Origin: JAEMQF01 sp031396305
GTDB lineage: Bacteria > Pseudomonadota > Gammaproteobacteria > Burkholderiales > Burkholderiaceae_C
Reading direction: 5' to 3'
DNA: 35,640 nucleotides
Assembly (NCBI GenBank): GCA_031396305.1
Contig: JANNKM010000364.1
Coordinates: 1-35,640 of the forward strand
A program made the translations under genes and the position numbers. Shown here in pieces: positions 24,723 to 32,895 of this stretch; positions within the stretch are counted from its first letter, which is position 1; each line of letters opens with the position of its first letter. Below the pieces are notes generated by a model, which made no database searches, was not told the DNA's origin, and saw only the letters and a program-made list of their open reading frames with translations.

Positions 24723-26816
24723 TCATGCCTGTGCCGGTGGCTCGACGTTCCCGGCATTCCAGCGCAGCCGACGATAGATCGTATTACGGCTGATGCCCAG
24801 GCGTTTGGACGCCAGCGAGATGTTGCCGTTCGCCGCGGCCAGCGCGTTGCGGATCAGTTCAATTTCGGCAGCGTCGAGCGTTGTCGAAGGCGGCATGGCG
24901 GGCCGCGGCACAAGTGCAGCCAGGCCCTGTGCGGCCGTTGCGTCGGTGGCTGCCGCGCCCGGGTGCGCTGCCATTGCGTTTGGAGTGATCTCTTGTCGCG
25001 GTGCGGCCCGGGCCGCACCGCGCAGTTCGTCGAGGATGTCCTGCGACAGATGAGTCTCGGCGATGCGCGGCTCGCCGTTTGCCATGGCGACGGCGGTGCG
25101 CAGCACGGTGGCGAGTTGGCGCAGGTTGCCCGGCCACGCGTACTGGCGAAACCGCTGCAGCAGCTGCGCGCACAGTTCAGGCGTGTCGTGCGGGCAATGC
25201 GCTTGCAGGATGCGTTGCGCCACGGCGGCAATGTCGCTGCGCTCGCGCAGCGCCGGCAGCAGTAGAACGAGACCGTTGAGGCGGTAGTACAGGTCTTCGC
25301 GAAAAAGCTGGCGCTGCATCAGATCGCGCAGGTTGGCACGCGTCGCGGCGATGATGGTCCCGTCCACGGGAAGCGCTGCGTCAGCGCCCGACAGTGCCCC
25401 GCCGCGCTCCTGCAATGCATGCACCAGGCGCGCCTGGAGCGGCAGCGGCAGCGCGTCAACTTCATCGAGAAACAGCGTGCCGCACCGGGCCTGGGCGATG
25501 TACCCCGCCGCGCCGTCGTCGTACGGGTCAATTCCTGTTGCCGCACCAGTGCCGAACAGTTCGGTCTCCAGCTGCACCTGGGGCAACGCCGCGCAGTTCA
25601 CCGCGATGAACGGCTGTGCGGCGCGGTTCGAGTCCTGGTGCATCGCACGCGCCAGAATTTCCTTGCCCGTGCCGGTTTCGCCCAGGATCAGCAAGTTGAT
25701 CTTGCGGTCGAGGATGCGCCGCGCCTTGCGCACGACGTCCTCAACGCGTGGATCCCCGGTGCGCAGCCAATCCAGCTTCGATTCCGTCAGCACCGCGGCT
25801 TGCGCCGGCCGGGGGAGCGCGGCCCGCGGCGCGTCGGCGACGGCGGGCGCTTCCGTTGCCGTGGCGCGCGGCGAAGGGTGCAGCGACGTGCGCACATCGG
25901 CCTCGAAACGCGCGCTCACGTGGAACTGCGCGCCGCTCGGCAGGCTGACGCGCATCGGCGCCTGCTGCGGCGCGCGGAAATGGTCGAACAGCATCGCCAC
26001 CGTGGTGCCGAACAGCGTGGTCACGCTGTGGCCGCGTAGCGTGGCGCCACTCATCGCCAGTTGATCCAGGGCGGCGCGGTTGCCGCCCAGGATCTTGCCA
26101 TCGAAGGCGACGATCACGATGCCTTCGAGCAACGTGCCGATGAACTGCGCGCGGCTGTGAAAGTGCAGGCGCAGCCGTTTTCCGCAATCGTCGTTCAGCC
26201 ACTGGTTTTCGATCATGCGCGCCGACATGCGCACCAGCCCCATCGTGTGCTGGTGGTAGGAGCGGTGGTCACCGCTCACGTCGAGCACGCCCAGCATCGA
26301 GCCGCGCGGGTCGAAGATCGGCACCGCCGAACAGGTGAGGAAGTGATTCGCCTGCATGAAGTGTTCGTTGGCATGCACGAGCGTCGGGCGCTCTTCGAAC
26401 AGGGCCGTCCCGATGGCGTTCGTTCCCTTCGAATGCTCGGCCCAGTTCACGCCCGGGCTCAGCGCGACCTTGCTGGCGCGTGCCAGGAAGTCGTCGTCAC
26501 CGATCGAATGCAGGATCGTGCCGTGCGCGTCGGTCAGCACGATCATGCTTTGCGTGTCGACGATCTGCTCGAACAGCATCTCCATCACCGGCGCGGCGTG
26601 CTGATACAGGCGCCGGTTGCGCTCGCGTGCCACGGCCAGATCGCTGCGCATCAGGGGCGCATAGTCGGGGCGCTCGATGCGCGTCAGGCCCAGCGCCGCG
26701 CAGCGCTGATGCGACTGTTCGATCGCGCCGAGGTGTGCCGCGCGGTGTTGCACAGGCAGCGCAGGCGTCAGGGCTTCGGCCCGGTTGCTCTCGAACGTCA
26801 CGCGATTGATTGCCAT
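24723..26816 (-). CDS. AcoR-like AAA+ transcriptional activator with a degenerate GAFTGA loop
   Basis: The 697-residue regulator has an N-terminal GAF-type domain (SMIVLTDAHGTILHSIGD, NWAEHSKGTNAIGTAL), a PAS-like segment (IVIVAFDGKILGGNRAALDQL), an AAA+ domain and a C-terminal Fis helix-turn-helix (NISLASKRLGISRNTIYRRL). Walker A is GETGTGKE (379-386), Walker B TLFLDEVD (447-454), and REDLYYRLNGL plus LRERSDI complete the ATPase core. The sigma-54 contact loop, normally GAFTGA, reads GAATGI here (424-429), so the essential Phe is gone. It is divergent from the CoA-transferase gene 155 bases away and probably controls it. It may work without sigma-54. Confidence 0.92.
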   Translation of the reverse strand: MAINRVTFESNRAEALTPALPVQHRAAHLGAIEQSHQRCAALGLTRIERPDYAPLMRSDLAVARERNRRLYQHAAPVMEMLFEQIVDTQSMIVLTDAHGTILHSIGDDDFLARASKVALSPGVNWAEHSKGTNAIGTALFEERPTLVHANEHFMQANHFLTCSAVPIFDPRGSMLGVLDVSGDHRSYHQHTMGLVRMSARMIENQWLNDDCGKRLRLHFHSRAQFIGTLLEGIVIVAFDGKILGGNRAALDQLAMSGATLRGHSVTTLFGTTVAMLFDHFRAPQQAPMRVSLPSGAQFHVSARFEADVRTSLHPSPRATATEAPAVADAPRAALPRPAQAAVLTESKLDWLRTGDPRVEDVVRKARRILDRKINLLILGETGTGKEILARAMHQDSNRAAQPFIAVNCAALPQVQLETELFGTGAATGIDPYDDGAAGYIAQARCGTLFLDEVDALPLPLQARLVHALQERGGALSGADAALPVDGTIIAATRANLRDLMQRQLFREDLYYRLNGLVLLLPALRERSDIAAVAQRILQAHCPHDTPELCAQLLQRFRQYAWPGNLRQLATVLRTAVAMANGEPRIAETHLSQDILDELRGAARAAPRQEITPNAMAAHPGAAATDATAAQGLAALVPRPAMPPSTTLDAAEIELIRNALAAANGNISLASKRLGISRNTIYRRLRWNAGNVEPPAQA

Positions 26817-26971
26817 GCTTGTCGACGGGTCCGGTCAGGTTGAGTCGGGTTGGCGCCGCCGGTTCGCCAGCGCAGGGGCGGGCTGCCCGCTGCACGCGCG
26901 GAATTGTTGCATGGCCGCTTGCGCCAGAGGCGGCCCGGTACAGTTCGGCATCAACCCGGGGGTGACCCAGC

Positions 26972-28306
26972 ATGAGTTCGAGCATTCAATCCCTGCTCCA
27001 GGCGAAACGCCGCAGTGCCGCTGATGTCGCGGCGGGCGTGAAGAGCGGCGAGCGCATCGACTACGGTTTCGGCCTGAACGAGCCCGACGCGTTCGACGCC
27101 GCGCTGGCCGCACGCAGATGCGAACTACGCGACGTGACGATCCGCGGCGCACTCAGCCTGCGGCCGCGCCAGGTGATCGAGCAAGACCCCGGGCAGGCCC
27201 ATTTCATCAATGAGAACTGGCATTTCTCGGGCTACGACCGCAAGAAGTCGGAGCTGGGTCTGGTGAGCTACGTGCCGTTCAATTTTGGCGAGGCACCGGC
27301 GCTGTACCGGCGTCACCTGAGCGTGGACCTGGTCGTGCTGAAGACGGCGCCGATGGACCGCCATGGGTATTTCAATTTCGGTACCAGCACCACCTACTCG
27401 CGCGCGACATGCGATGTCGCCAGACGCATCGTCGTCGAAACCTGCGCGGCGATGCCGGTGTGCCACGGCGTCGAAAACACGGTGCATGTGAGCGAGGTTG
27501 ACGCCGTCATCGACGGTCCGGACACGGCGCTGCCCGAGATGCCTGCCGCGCCGATCGGCGACATCGACCGGCAGGTGGCCGAGTTCATCCTGCGCGAAAT
27601 CGGCGACGGCGCGTGTCTGCAAATCGGCATCGGCGGCATGCCCAACGCGGTGTGCTCAGCGATCGCGCATTCGACACTGCAAGACCTGGGCGTGCACACC
27701 GAAATGTTTGTCGACGGCATGGTGGACCTGGCTGACAGCGGCAAGCTCAGCGGCCGCCACAAGCAAAGCCACCCGGGCAAGATCGTGTTCACGTTTTGTG
27801 TGGGCAGCAAACGCGCCTACGACTTCATCGACGCGAATCCGGCCTGCCTGTCGTTGCCGGTGGACCTGACGAACCTGCCGCACAACATCGCGCTAAACCG
27901 CAATGTCGTGTCGATCAACAACTGCATGCAGGTTGATCTGGGCGGGCAGGTGGCCTCCGAGAGCACCGGCTACCGCCATGTGTCGGGCACCGGCGGGCAA
28001 TTGCAGTTCGTGCGTGGAGCGTTCATGTCCGACGGCGGCAAGTCGTTCATGTGCCTGTCGTCGCGCTACATGAAAGGTTCGCATCCGGCGTCGCGCATCG
28101 TCGCCGGCCTGCCGGCGGGGACTGTGGTGACGACACCGCGCACCGACACGATGTTCGTCGTCACCGAATACGGCATCGTCAACCTGAAGGGCAAGAGCGT
28201 GTCGGAACGCGCCCGGGCATTGATTGCCCTGGCGCACCCCGACGAGCGCGATGCCCTGTACGCCGAGGCACGCAAGCACGGCGTGCTCGGACGGCGTTTC
28301 ATGTGA
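26972..28306 (+). CDS. CoA-transferase of the acetyl-CoA hydrolase/transferase family (Cat1/AbfT-like)
   Basis: The 444-residue protein has the family pattern: INENWHFSGYDRKKSELGLVSYVPFNFGEAP, LVVLKTAPMDRHGYFNFG, then LQIGIGGMPNAVCSAI and DLGVHTEMFVDGMVDL. Glu244 of HTEMF is the expected catalytic residue that forms the glutamyl-CoA thioester. FVVTEYGIVNLKGKSVSERARALIALAHPDER at the C-terminus is also typical. Members transfer CoA between acetyl-CoA and butyrate, 4-hydroxybutyrate, succinate or propionate; which one cannot be read. The AcoR-like activator is divergently encoded, hinting at inducible use of a short-chain acid. The cytoplasmic enzyme has no signal. Confidence 0.93.
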   Translation: MSSSIQSLLQAKRRSAADVAAGVKSGERIDYGFGLNEPDAFDAALAARRCELRDVTIRGALSLRPRQVIEQDPGQAHFINENWHFSGYDRKKSELGLVSYVPFNFGEAPALYRRHLSVDLVVLKTAPMDRHGYFNFGTSTTYSRATCDVARRIVVETCAAMPVCHGVENTVHVSEVDAVIDGPDTALPEMPAAPIGDIDRQVAEFILREIGDGACLQIGIGGMPNAVCSAIAHSTLQDLGVHTEMFVDGMVDLADSGKLSGRHKQSHPGKIVFTFCVGSKRAYDFIDANPACLSLPVDLTNLPHNIALNRNVVSINNCMQVDLGGQVASESTGYRHVSGTGGQLQFVRGAFMSDGGKSFMCLSSRYMKGSHPASRIVAGLPAGTVVTTPRTDTMFVVTEYGIVNLKGKSVSERARALIALAHPDERDALYAEARKHGVLGRRFM

Positions 28307-28319
28307 GCAAAGGCCCCCA

Positions 28320-28796
28320 ATGAGATTCGTCGACCTGCTCAGGTTCGCCGTTGGCGTTGTGCTGTGCCAGGCCGCGGCGCTGCAGGCCGGCCAGACCGCT
28401 CCAGCGGTTGCATCGCCGGCCTCGGCAGCGCTGGCCGCACGCGCAGCGGTATCCCGGTTTCCGGCGCTTCGCATCGTTTCGCCGAAGAAGGGCGCGCGCG
28501 TCGGGCCGATCATCAAGGTGGACTTCGAGACCCGCGCGGATTTGTCCAGGATGGCACAGCGTGCCAGGGAAGGCGGCGTGCATCTGCGCATCGGCATCGA
28601 CGATACGTCGCTGATGCCGGAGATGCAGGACCTGAAGCGCATCGCCCGCAATCGTTATCGGTATGTGTTCGATCTTCCAGCCCAGCCCGGTCCGCACGTG
28701 TTGAGCGTGTATTGGTCCGACGCCAATCATCGAACGATCGAATCGACGGTGCGCCGGCTTCGTGTGACCGTGGTGACGCCAAAGGGAAAGAAATAA
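28320..28796 (+). CDS. Exported protein with an Ig-like/beta-sandwich domain, unknown function
   Basis: The 158-residue protein has a signal peptide (LLRFAVGVVLCQAAALQAG) and a beta-rich domain: FPALRIVSPKKGARVGPIIKVDFETRADL, GGVHLRIGIDDTSL, YRYVFDLPAQPGPHVLSVYWSDANHRTIESTVRRLRVTVV. This pattern resembles small Ig-like periplasmic domains of the kind that present a ligand- or protein-binding face. The ATG at 28320 lies 13 bases after the CoA-transferase stop, so co-transcription is likely, although no functional link is evident. No cysteine is present in the mature part. Confidence 0.75.
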   Translation: MRFVDLLRFAVGVVLCQAAALQAGQTAPAVASPASAALAARAAVSRFPALRIVSPKKGARVGPIIKVDFETRADLSRMAQRAREGGVHLRIGIDDTSLMPEMQDLKRIARNRYRYVFDLPAQPGPHVLSVYWSDANHRTIESTVRRLRVTVVTPKGKK

Positions 28797-28870
28797 CGCA
28801 GCCTGCGAAGCGTTTGCACACCGCAGCCGACGGCGCCCGCGAGCCTTGCGGCTGACTGCTAGCCAGGTTC

Positions 28871-29896
28871 TTATGCCAGCTTCAGACCAGGGCTGGCACA
28901 CCAGCGCCCCGATTTGTCGACCACCAGTATGTCCACACCCCAGCGCCTGGCGAGAGGCAACGCGCCGCTCCAGCCGCCCATGAACGCCACCTTGGTCAGG
29001 GCGTCGGCGAGGGCGCAGCTTCGTGCCGCGACGGTGACGCTGGCAAGTTCGCGCGGAGAACGCGCGCTGCGCGGATCGATGATGTGGTGGTCGCGTCGGT
29101 CGGCGCTGAACGTCGTGTGCGCGTCGGAAGAGGTTGCGATCGCCCTGCCGTCGGCGTGCAGGCGCGCGAGCAGAGTCGGCGTTGCCGCGTCGCTGCGCGG
29201 ATTGGCGATTCCCAGGGTCCAGGGTTGGGCGCGCGGCGCCTGGCCCAGCGCTGTCCACTCGCCGGTGTCGAGCAGCGCGTGGTGCACGCCGTGGCGCTGC
29301 AGCGCTGCCTTGGCGAGATCGGCTGCATAACCTTGGGCGATGCCGTTCAGCGTCAGCGCCATGCCGGGCTTGCGCAAGCGCACCTGGCACGCGCAGAGTT
29401 CGACATCGCGCCAGCCGACCAGTGCCTGGGCGCGCTCCAGTTCGGCGGCGCTTGCGGCGCGACCGGCGCGGTGCGCGTGTTGCCAGGCGGCCAGCAGCGG
29501 CTGCACCGTCACGTCGAACGCACCGTCGCTATGTGAAGCGACGTTGCGCGCCAGGCGTAGCACCGCCATCAGTTCGGCTGGCGGATCGTGCAACACGCCG
29601 TCACGGTTCAATCGGCTGAGCGCGCTTTGCGGATCGAACAGGCTCATCTGGGCCTCGATCCTGCGAATCACCGCCACGGCGGCGCTGAGGGCGGTGTCGG
29701 CGCGCGCGGCATCGGCATGCGCGGCACGCAGCCACAGCGTCGTGCCGAAACCGAGCAGCACGCGCTCTCGCCATTGCAACGGCGCGGCGGCCCCCGGCTC
29801 GGCCGCGGCGCGCGCGCCCGGCAACGCTGACGCTGCCCAGGCCCCAACGGCGAAGCTCAGAAATTGACGCCGACGCGCCAGGTTGAGTGGATTCAC
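28871..29896 (-). CDS. apbE: ApbE-type FAD:protein FMN transferase
   Basis: The 341-residue protein has a Tat-like or Sec signal (RRRQFLSFAVGAWAASALPGARA) and the ApbE core: MSLFDPQSALSRLNRDG, SDGAFDVTVQPLLAAW, LTLNGIAQGYAADLA, LLDTGEWTALG and HHIIDPRS followed by ADALTKVAFMGG. It attaches FMN through phosphoester bonds to Ser/Thr in exported flavoproteins. Its start overlaps the stop of the NosR-like gene (29893-29896), so that protein is the predicted substrate. Compared with textbook members it has Gln for Lys in GIAQGY and DTGEW for GGE, which are tolerated in many ApbE homologues. Periplasmic location is expected. Confidence 0.92.
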   Translation of the reverse strand: MNPLNLARRRQFLSFAVGAWAASALPGARAAAEPGAAAPLQWRERVLLGFGTTLWLRAAHADAARADTALSAAVAVIRRIEAQMSLFDPQSALSRLNRDGVLHDPPAELMAVLRLARNVASHSDGAFDVTVQPLLAAWQHAHRAGRAASAAELERAQALVGWRDVELCACQVRLRKPGMALTLNGIAQGYAADLAKAALQRHGVHHALLDTGEWTALGQAPRAQPWTLGIANPRSDAATPTLLARLHADGRAIATSSDAHTTFSADRRDHHIIDPRSARSPRELASVTVAARSCALADALTKVAFMGGWSGALPLARRWGVDILVVDKSGRWCASPGLKLA

Positions 29897-30699
29897 GGAG
29901 TGGCGGGCGCGGGCCGCAACGCGATCATGCGGCGCTTACGTTCGCGGATCAATGGCAAGCAGCGCTTGTCGTCCTGAAGAATCTCCACGCAATCGAGGCA
30001 TTGAAAACACTCTTCGTAATCGATCTTGCCGCTGGGCTCGATGGCCTGGTACTCGCAGCGGTGCCGGCAACTCTGGCACGGCGTGCCGCATTCGGCGCGG
30101 CGCGGGATCCAGGCCCACAGGCGAAAGCGCCCCAGCACCGCCCCTTCCATGATGCTCTTGTCGATCGCCAGCGCCGACACGGTGCCCGCGGTCACGCCAT
30201 GCAGCGTGGCCGTGGTGTCGGTCTGGGCGCGCTGAGCGCGCGGACTCAGGATCTGGATGCTGTGACTCAGCGACAACGCCTTGTACTGCCCGGCAAAGGT
30301 GTCGAGCGTGGCTGTGCCCTGCGCCGACATGAAGATCGGCTCGTTGTGGTCGAGCAGGCGCACGTCGAGAAACTTGCCGTCGCGATCCACGACGACGAGC
30401 AGGTTCAGTGGCTTGCCGCCATAGCCGCTGACGGGTTCGATGTCGACCGTTTCGAAGGCCTGTGCCAGCAACTCGGGCCCTTTGGGCCCTTGCTGAAAAA
30501 TCGGCCAGACCGGCAAGGCGCGGTATTTCTCGCCGATGACGAACGGCGCCGGGAACATCTCAGCGAGCTTTTCACGTGTCAGGTTGCCGGCGAGTGCCGG
30601 GGTGATTCCCATAGCGGCCAGGCACGACGCAACAACCGCCAGCACCGCCCAGCGTCCTGACGACCAGCGGGTGCGCGTCACTCTTCGCACCCACTTCAC
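29893..30699 (-). CDS. NosR-like FMN-binding protein lacking the membrane domain
   Basis: The 268-residue protein starts at a GTG with AAGGAG upstream and has a signal or membrane segment (residues about 17-38). Residues 40-187 match the periplasmic N-terminal domain of NosR (EMFPAPFVIGEKYRALPVWPIF, SGYGGKPLNLLVVVDRDGKFLDVRLLDHNEPI), with a flavinylation-like site TAGTVS (170-175; NosR has SGATVS-like). Residues 188-268 match the extreme C-terminal Fe-S region of NosR, with eight cysteines at 204, 208, 211, 215, 231, 234, 237 and 247 in CGTPCQSCRHRC and CFQCLDC. About 400 residues of NosR with all its other membrane helices and CxxxCP motifs are absent. ApbE follows in the same transcript. 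Confidence 0.85.
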   Translation of the reverse strand: MKWVRRVTRTRWSSGRWAVLAVVASCLAAMGITPALAGNLTREKLAEMFPAPFVIGEKYRALPVWPIFQQGPKGPELLAQAFETVDIEPVSGYGGKPLNLLVVVDRDGKFLDVRLLDHNEPIFMSAQGTATLDTFAGQYKALSLSHSIQILSPRAQRAQTDTTATLHGVTAGTVSALAIDKSIMEGAVLGRFRLWAWIPRRAECGTPCQSCRHRCEYQAIEPSGKIDYEECFQCLDCVEILQDDKRCLPLIRERKRRMIALRPAPATP

Positions 30700-30887
30700 G
30701 TCGATCTCCTTCGCGCCGATGCGAAGTTGAGTCTAGCGGGGACACACCGGTGGCAGGGAGGGGGAAATCTCTGTTCCCAAATGGAGCAACCCTTTGAAGT
30801 CAATACAGGGCAAACATCGGGTCGATCGGGCCCGATCATGCCGGAGAATGACGCAGCTTTGCGGATGGGATCCGCGGGAGAGCAACT

Positions 30888-30962
30888 GTCATCCCGGCGA
30901 AAGCCGGGATCCAGGACAGTGGAGATCGGCAAAGGGTGGATCCCGGCGTTCGCCGGGAGGAC
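30888..30962. repeat. Palindromic dispersed repeat, copy 4 (short subtype)
   Basis: It runs from GTCATCCCGGCGAAAGCCGGGATCC to GTTCGCCGGGAGGAC. The final ATGAC of other copies reads AGGAC here, which creates a GGGAGG purine box 18 bases before the channel-protein ATG. It lacks the extra CCCCGTA/TACGGGG hairpin. It lies in the leader of the 30979-33625 cassette. Confidence 0.9.
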
Positions 30963-30978
30963 ATACAGGGTTGCACTC

Positions 30979-31662
30979 ATGAGTCCAGGCGCGATGTCGA
31001 TGTGGCCCGTGCGCCGCCCTGGGCCGGCGTTGATGCAGGGCGAGCCGTTGTGGTTCGAATGGCTGGCGCTGGCCGGCCTGTTCGGGTTCGCGGCGTGGCT
31101 GCTCGGTGCGCAGGGTGTATGGGGGCTGTTGTTGCGCTCAGACCCCACGGGCATCACGCTCATCATCATCGTCGTGTTCGTTGTCGCCACGCTGTGGTGC
31201 GGCACGCGGGCGCGGGAGCTGCTGCAGCAGCGCGCGGCGCTTACGTCACGTTCGGCCGGCTGGGCGACCGACTACTGGGCGGCGTTGCGTGCCGCGCCGC
31301 GCGAAGAGTCTGCGCCACTCGATCTGCTGCTCGAACGCACCCACGGCCCGCACTCCACGGCGTGGTGGGTCAACGGCATCCAGTTGAAGCTTGGGTTGCT
31401 CGGCAAGGTGATCGGCTTTTCGGTGCTGGCGCTGCAGATCGGCAACATCCAGAACTTCGATCCTTCGCAGTCGCAGGAGCTGCTGAAGAGCCTCACCGCA
31501 GGCTTGGGCATCGCGCTGCTGACGACGATGGTGGGGCTGGTGGGCAACATCCTGCTCGGCCTGCAGCTGACCCGGCTTGACCGCTACGCTGACGAACTGG
31601 TGGCGGCGGCGCAGCAGCACGGTTTGTCGATTTCCGTGACGTGCGCGCCCGCGAGCGCCTGA
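30979..31662 (+). CDS. MotA/TolQ/ExbB-like proton-channel subunit
   Basis: The 227-residue protein has membrane segments LALAGLFGFAAWLLGAQ and ITLIIIVVFVVATLWCG, a cytoplasmic loop, then GLLGKVIGFSVLALQIGN and LTAGLGIALLTTMVGLVGNILLGLQ. The last two match the TolQ/ExbB/MotA channel pair, including the TTMVGLVGN turn whose Thr lines the channel in TolQ. Such proteins form a pentameric channel that couples proton flow to motion of a partner single-helix protein, here probably the next gene's product. The start is chosen at 30979 because upstream codons translate the repeat and have no family character; ATGs at 30994, 31000 and 31033 are alternatives. The next gene follows after 18 bases. Confidence 0.82.
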   Translation: MSPGAMSMWPVRRPGPALMQGEPLWFEWLALAGLFGFAAWLLGAQGVWGLLLRSDPTGITLIIIVVFVVATLWCGTRARELLQQRAALTSRSAGWATDYWAALRAAPREESAPLDLLLERTHGPHSTAWWVNGIQLKLGLLGKVIGFSVLALQIGNIQNFDPSQSQELLKSLTAGLGIALLTTMVGLVGNILLGLQLTRLDRYADELVAAAQQHGLSISVTCAPASA

Positions 31663-31680
31663 CCCCAGGATTCACTCTCA

Positions 31681-32310
31681 GTGCGACAACGCCGCAACGC
31701 CCGCGAACCGGAGGTCGATCCGTTTTACGACATGTTGTTCAACATGTTGATCGCCTTCGTCTTCTGTTTCATCGTCGCGCTGCTGGCGATGAACCCGAAG
31801 GCGAGCAAGGCGGGCGACGTTCCTGCCAAGGCCGAATTCATCGTCACCCTGTCCTGGCCCGACCACGACCCGAACGACATCGACCTGTGGGCGCGCAACC
31901 CGGCGGGCGAGGTGGTGTGGTTCCGCAACCGCGAGGCCGGCTTGATGCACCTGGACCGCGACGACCGCGGTTTGTCGAACGACACGATCAACGTGAACGG
32001 CCAGCGCATCGTGAACCCGCTCAATCAAGAGGTCGTGACGCTGCGCGGCGTCGCACCCGGTGAATACGTGGTCAACGCGCATTACTACGAATCCAAGGAG
32101 GCCGAGGCACCCGACCCGAAGGCGGGGCAGCCGGTGCAGCTGACGCTGTCCATCGTGAAAGTCAACCCACGCGCCGAAGTCGTGTACTACGGCCAGCAGC
32201 GCCTGGCGCGGCGTGGCGACGAGGTGACCCTGGTGCGCTTTTCGGTGCGCGCCGACGGTAGCGTGAATGGCATCAATACCTTGCCGGCACGTCTGGTGCA
32301 GCGGCTGTGA
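31681..32310 (+). CDS. TolR/ExbD-like single-helix protein with a beta-sandwich periplasmic domain
   Basis: The 209-residue protein starts at a GTG (RQRRNAREPEVDPFYDMLFN). Asp17 stands just at the start of the single membrane helix (DMLFNMLIAFVFCFIVALLAM), in the position of the proton-carrying Asp of TolR/ExbD/MotB (DVLLVLLLIFM in TolR). The periplasmic part is not a TolR or OmpA peptidoglycan-binding domain; it resembles DUF2135-like beta-sandwich domains (FIVTLSWPDHDPNDIDLWARNPAGEVVWF, LMHLDRDDRGLSNDTINVNGQRIV, GEYVVNAHYY). I infer that it is driven by the preceding channel subunit and acts in the periplasm on an unknown target. The next gene starts four bases after the stop. Confidence 0.78.
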   Translation: MRQRRNAREPEVDPFYDMLFNMLIAFVFCFIVALLAMNPKASKAGDVPAKAEFIVTLSWPDHDPNDIDLWARNPAGEVVWFRNREAGLMHLDRDDRGLSNDTINVNGQRIVNPLNQEVVTLRGVAPGEYVVNAHYYESKEAEAPDPKAGQPVQLTLSIVKVNPRAEVVYYGQQRLARRGDEVTLVRFSVRADGSVNGINTLPARLVQRL

Positions 32311-32313
32311 TGC

Positions 32314-32811
32314 ATGGGACTCGCACTCGTCCTCTCCTTTGCAGCGCTGCTGCTGTTGCTGCTGCTGGCGCTGCTGTGGTCGCGCTGGCCGGGCTGGCTG
32401 AAGGGCGTGCTGGTGATCGCGGTGACGGCGCTCTACTTCATCGGCAACGACGCGGTGCACCAGATCTGGGGCGTGCCGAGCACAGACGCGCTGCCCGAGC
32501 GCTTCGTGATGCTCGCCGCGGCGGTGGACGAGCCAACAAGCAAGGGCGGCGGCTCGATCTTTCTATGGGTGAGCGTGCCGCGTGAAGGCCTCAACAAGCT
32601 CGAGCCGCGTGCCTACCGCGTGCCGTACACGAAAGATTTGCACGCGCAGATCGAGCTGGGCGTGCGCAAGGGCAAGGACGGCATCAGCCAGCAGGGTACA
32701 GCGCAGTCCAAGCCCGGCAACTCGCGCGGCCTGGCCTGGCTGCACCCGGGCAACGACGAGCAGGAGATCAAGATTCGCGATCTGCCGTCGCCGCAGTTGC
32801 CGGAGAAATGA
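32314..32811 (+). CDS. Small membrane protein with two helices, unknown function
   Basis: The 165-residue protein has two N-terminal membrane helices (LALVLSFAALLLLLLLALLW and GVLVIAVTALYFIGNDAVH) and a periplasmic or cytoplasmic tail with RFVMLAAAVDEPTSKGGGSIFLWVSVP, AYRVPYTKDLHAQI and a C-terminal PGNDEQEIKIRDLPSPQLPEK. It has no family I recognise. The three-base gap to the preceding gene suggests a single transcript and a shared complex with the channel and TolR-like proteins. Confidence 0.75.
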   Translation: MGLALVLSFAALLLLLLLALLWSRWPGWLKGVLVIAVTALYFIGNDAVHQIWGVPSTDALPERFVMLAAAVDEPTSKGGGSIFLWVSVPREGLNKLEPRAYRVPYTKDLHAQIELGVRKGKDGISQQGTAQSKPGNSRGLAWLHPGNDEQEIKIRDLPSPQLPEK

Positions 32812-32822
32812 CGTGCGAGTGA

Positions 32823-32893
32823 GCGCCCCCAGGCCGACGACATACGTCGTCCGCCCCAAGGGCCACGAAGGGGCCCCTTCGTGGCCCTTGGGG
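32823..32893. repeat. Hairpin-rich repeat with a perfect 40-base palindrome
   Basis: GCCCCCAGGC is followed by GACGAC-ATAC-GTCGTC (32836-32851) and then by 40 bases (32854-32893) whose second half is the exact reverse complement of the first half, CCCCAAGGGCCACGAAGGGG. The layout parallels the hairpin cluster at 20335-20429, so both look like members of one repeat family. A cruciform or strong RNA hairpin is possible; it may limit read-through from the membrane-protein genes into the lipoprotein gene. Confidence 0.75.
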
Positions 32894-32895
32894 TC

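Noticed and set aside
26817..26971. Possible sigma-54 promoter between the activator and the CoA-transferase
   Set aside because: TGGCC and CTTGCG occur but GG and GC are only six bases apart instead of ten, and no other match was found.
30979..32811. Channel and TolR-like genes as a Zorya (ZorAB) defence system
   Set aside because: The channel protein lacks the long cytoplasmic tail of ZorA, the partner lacks an OmpA-type peptidoglycan-binding domain, and no ZorC/D/E-like helicase or nuclease is present.
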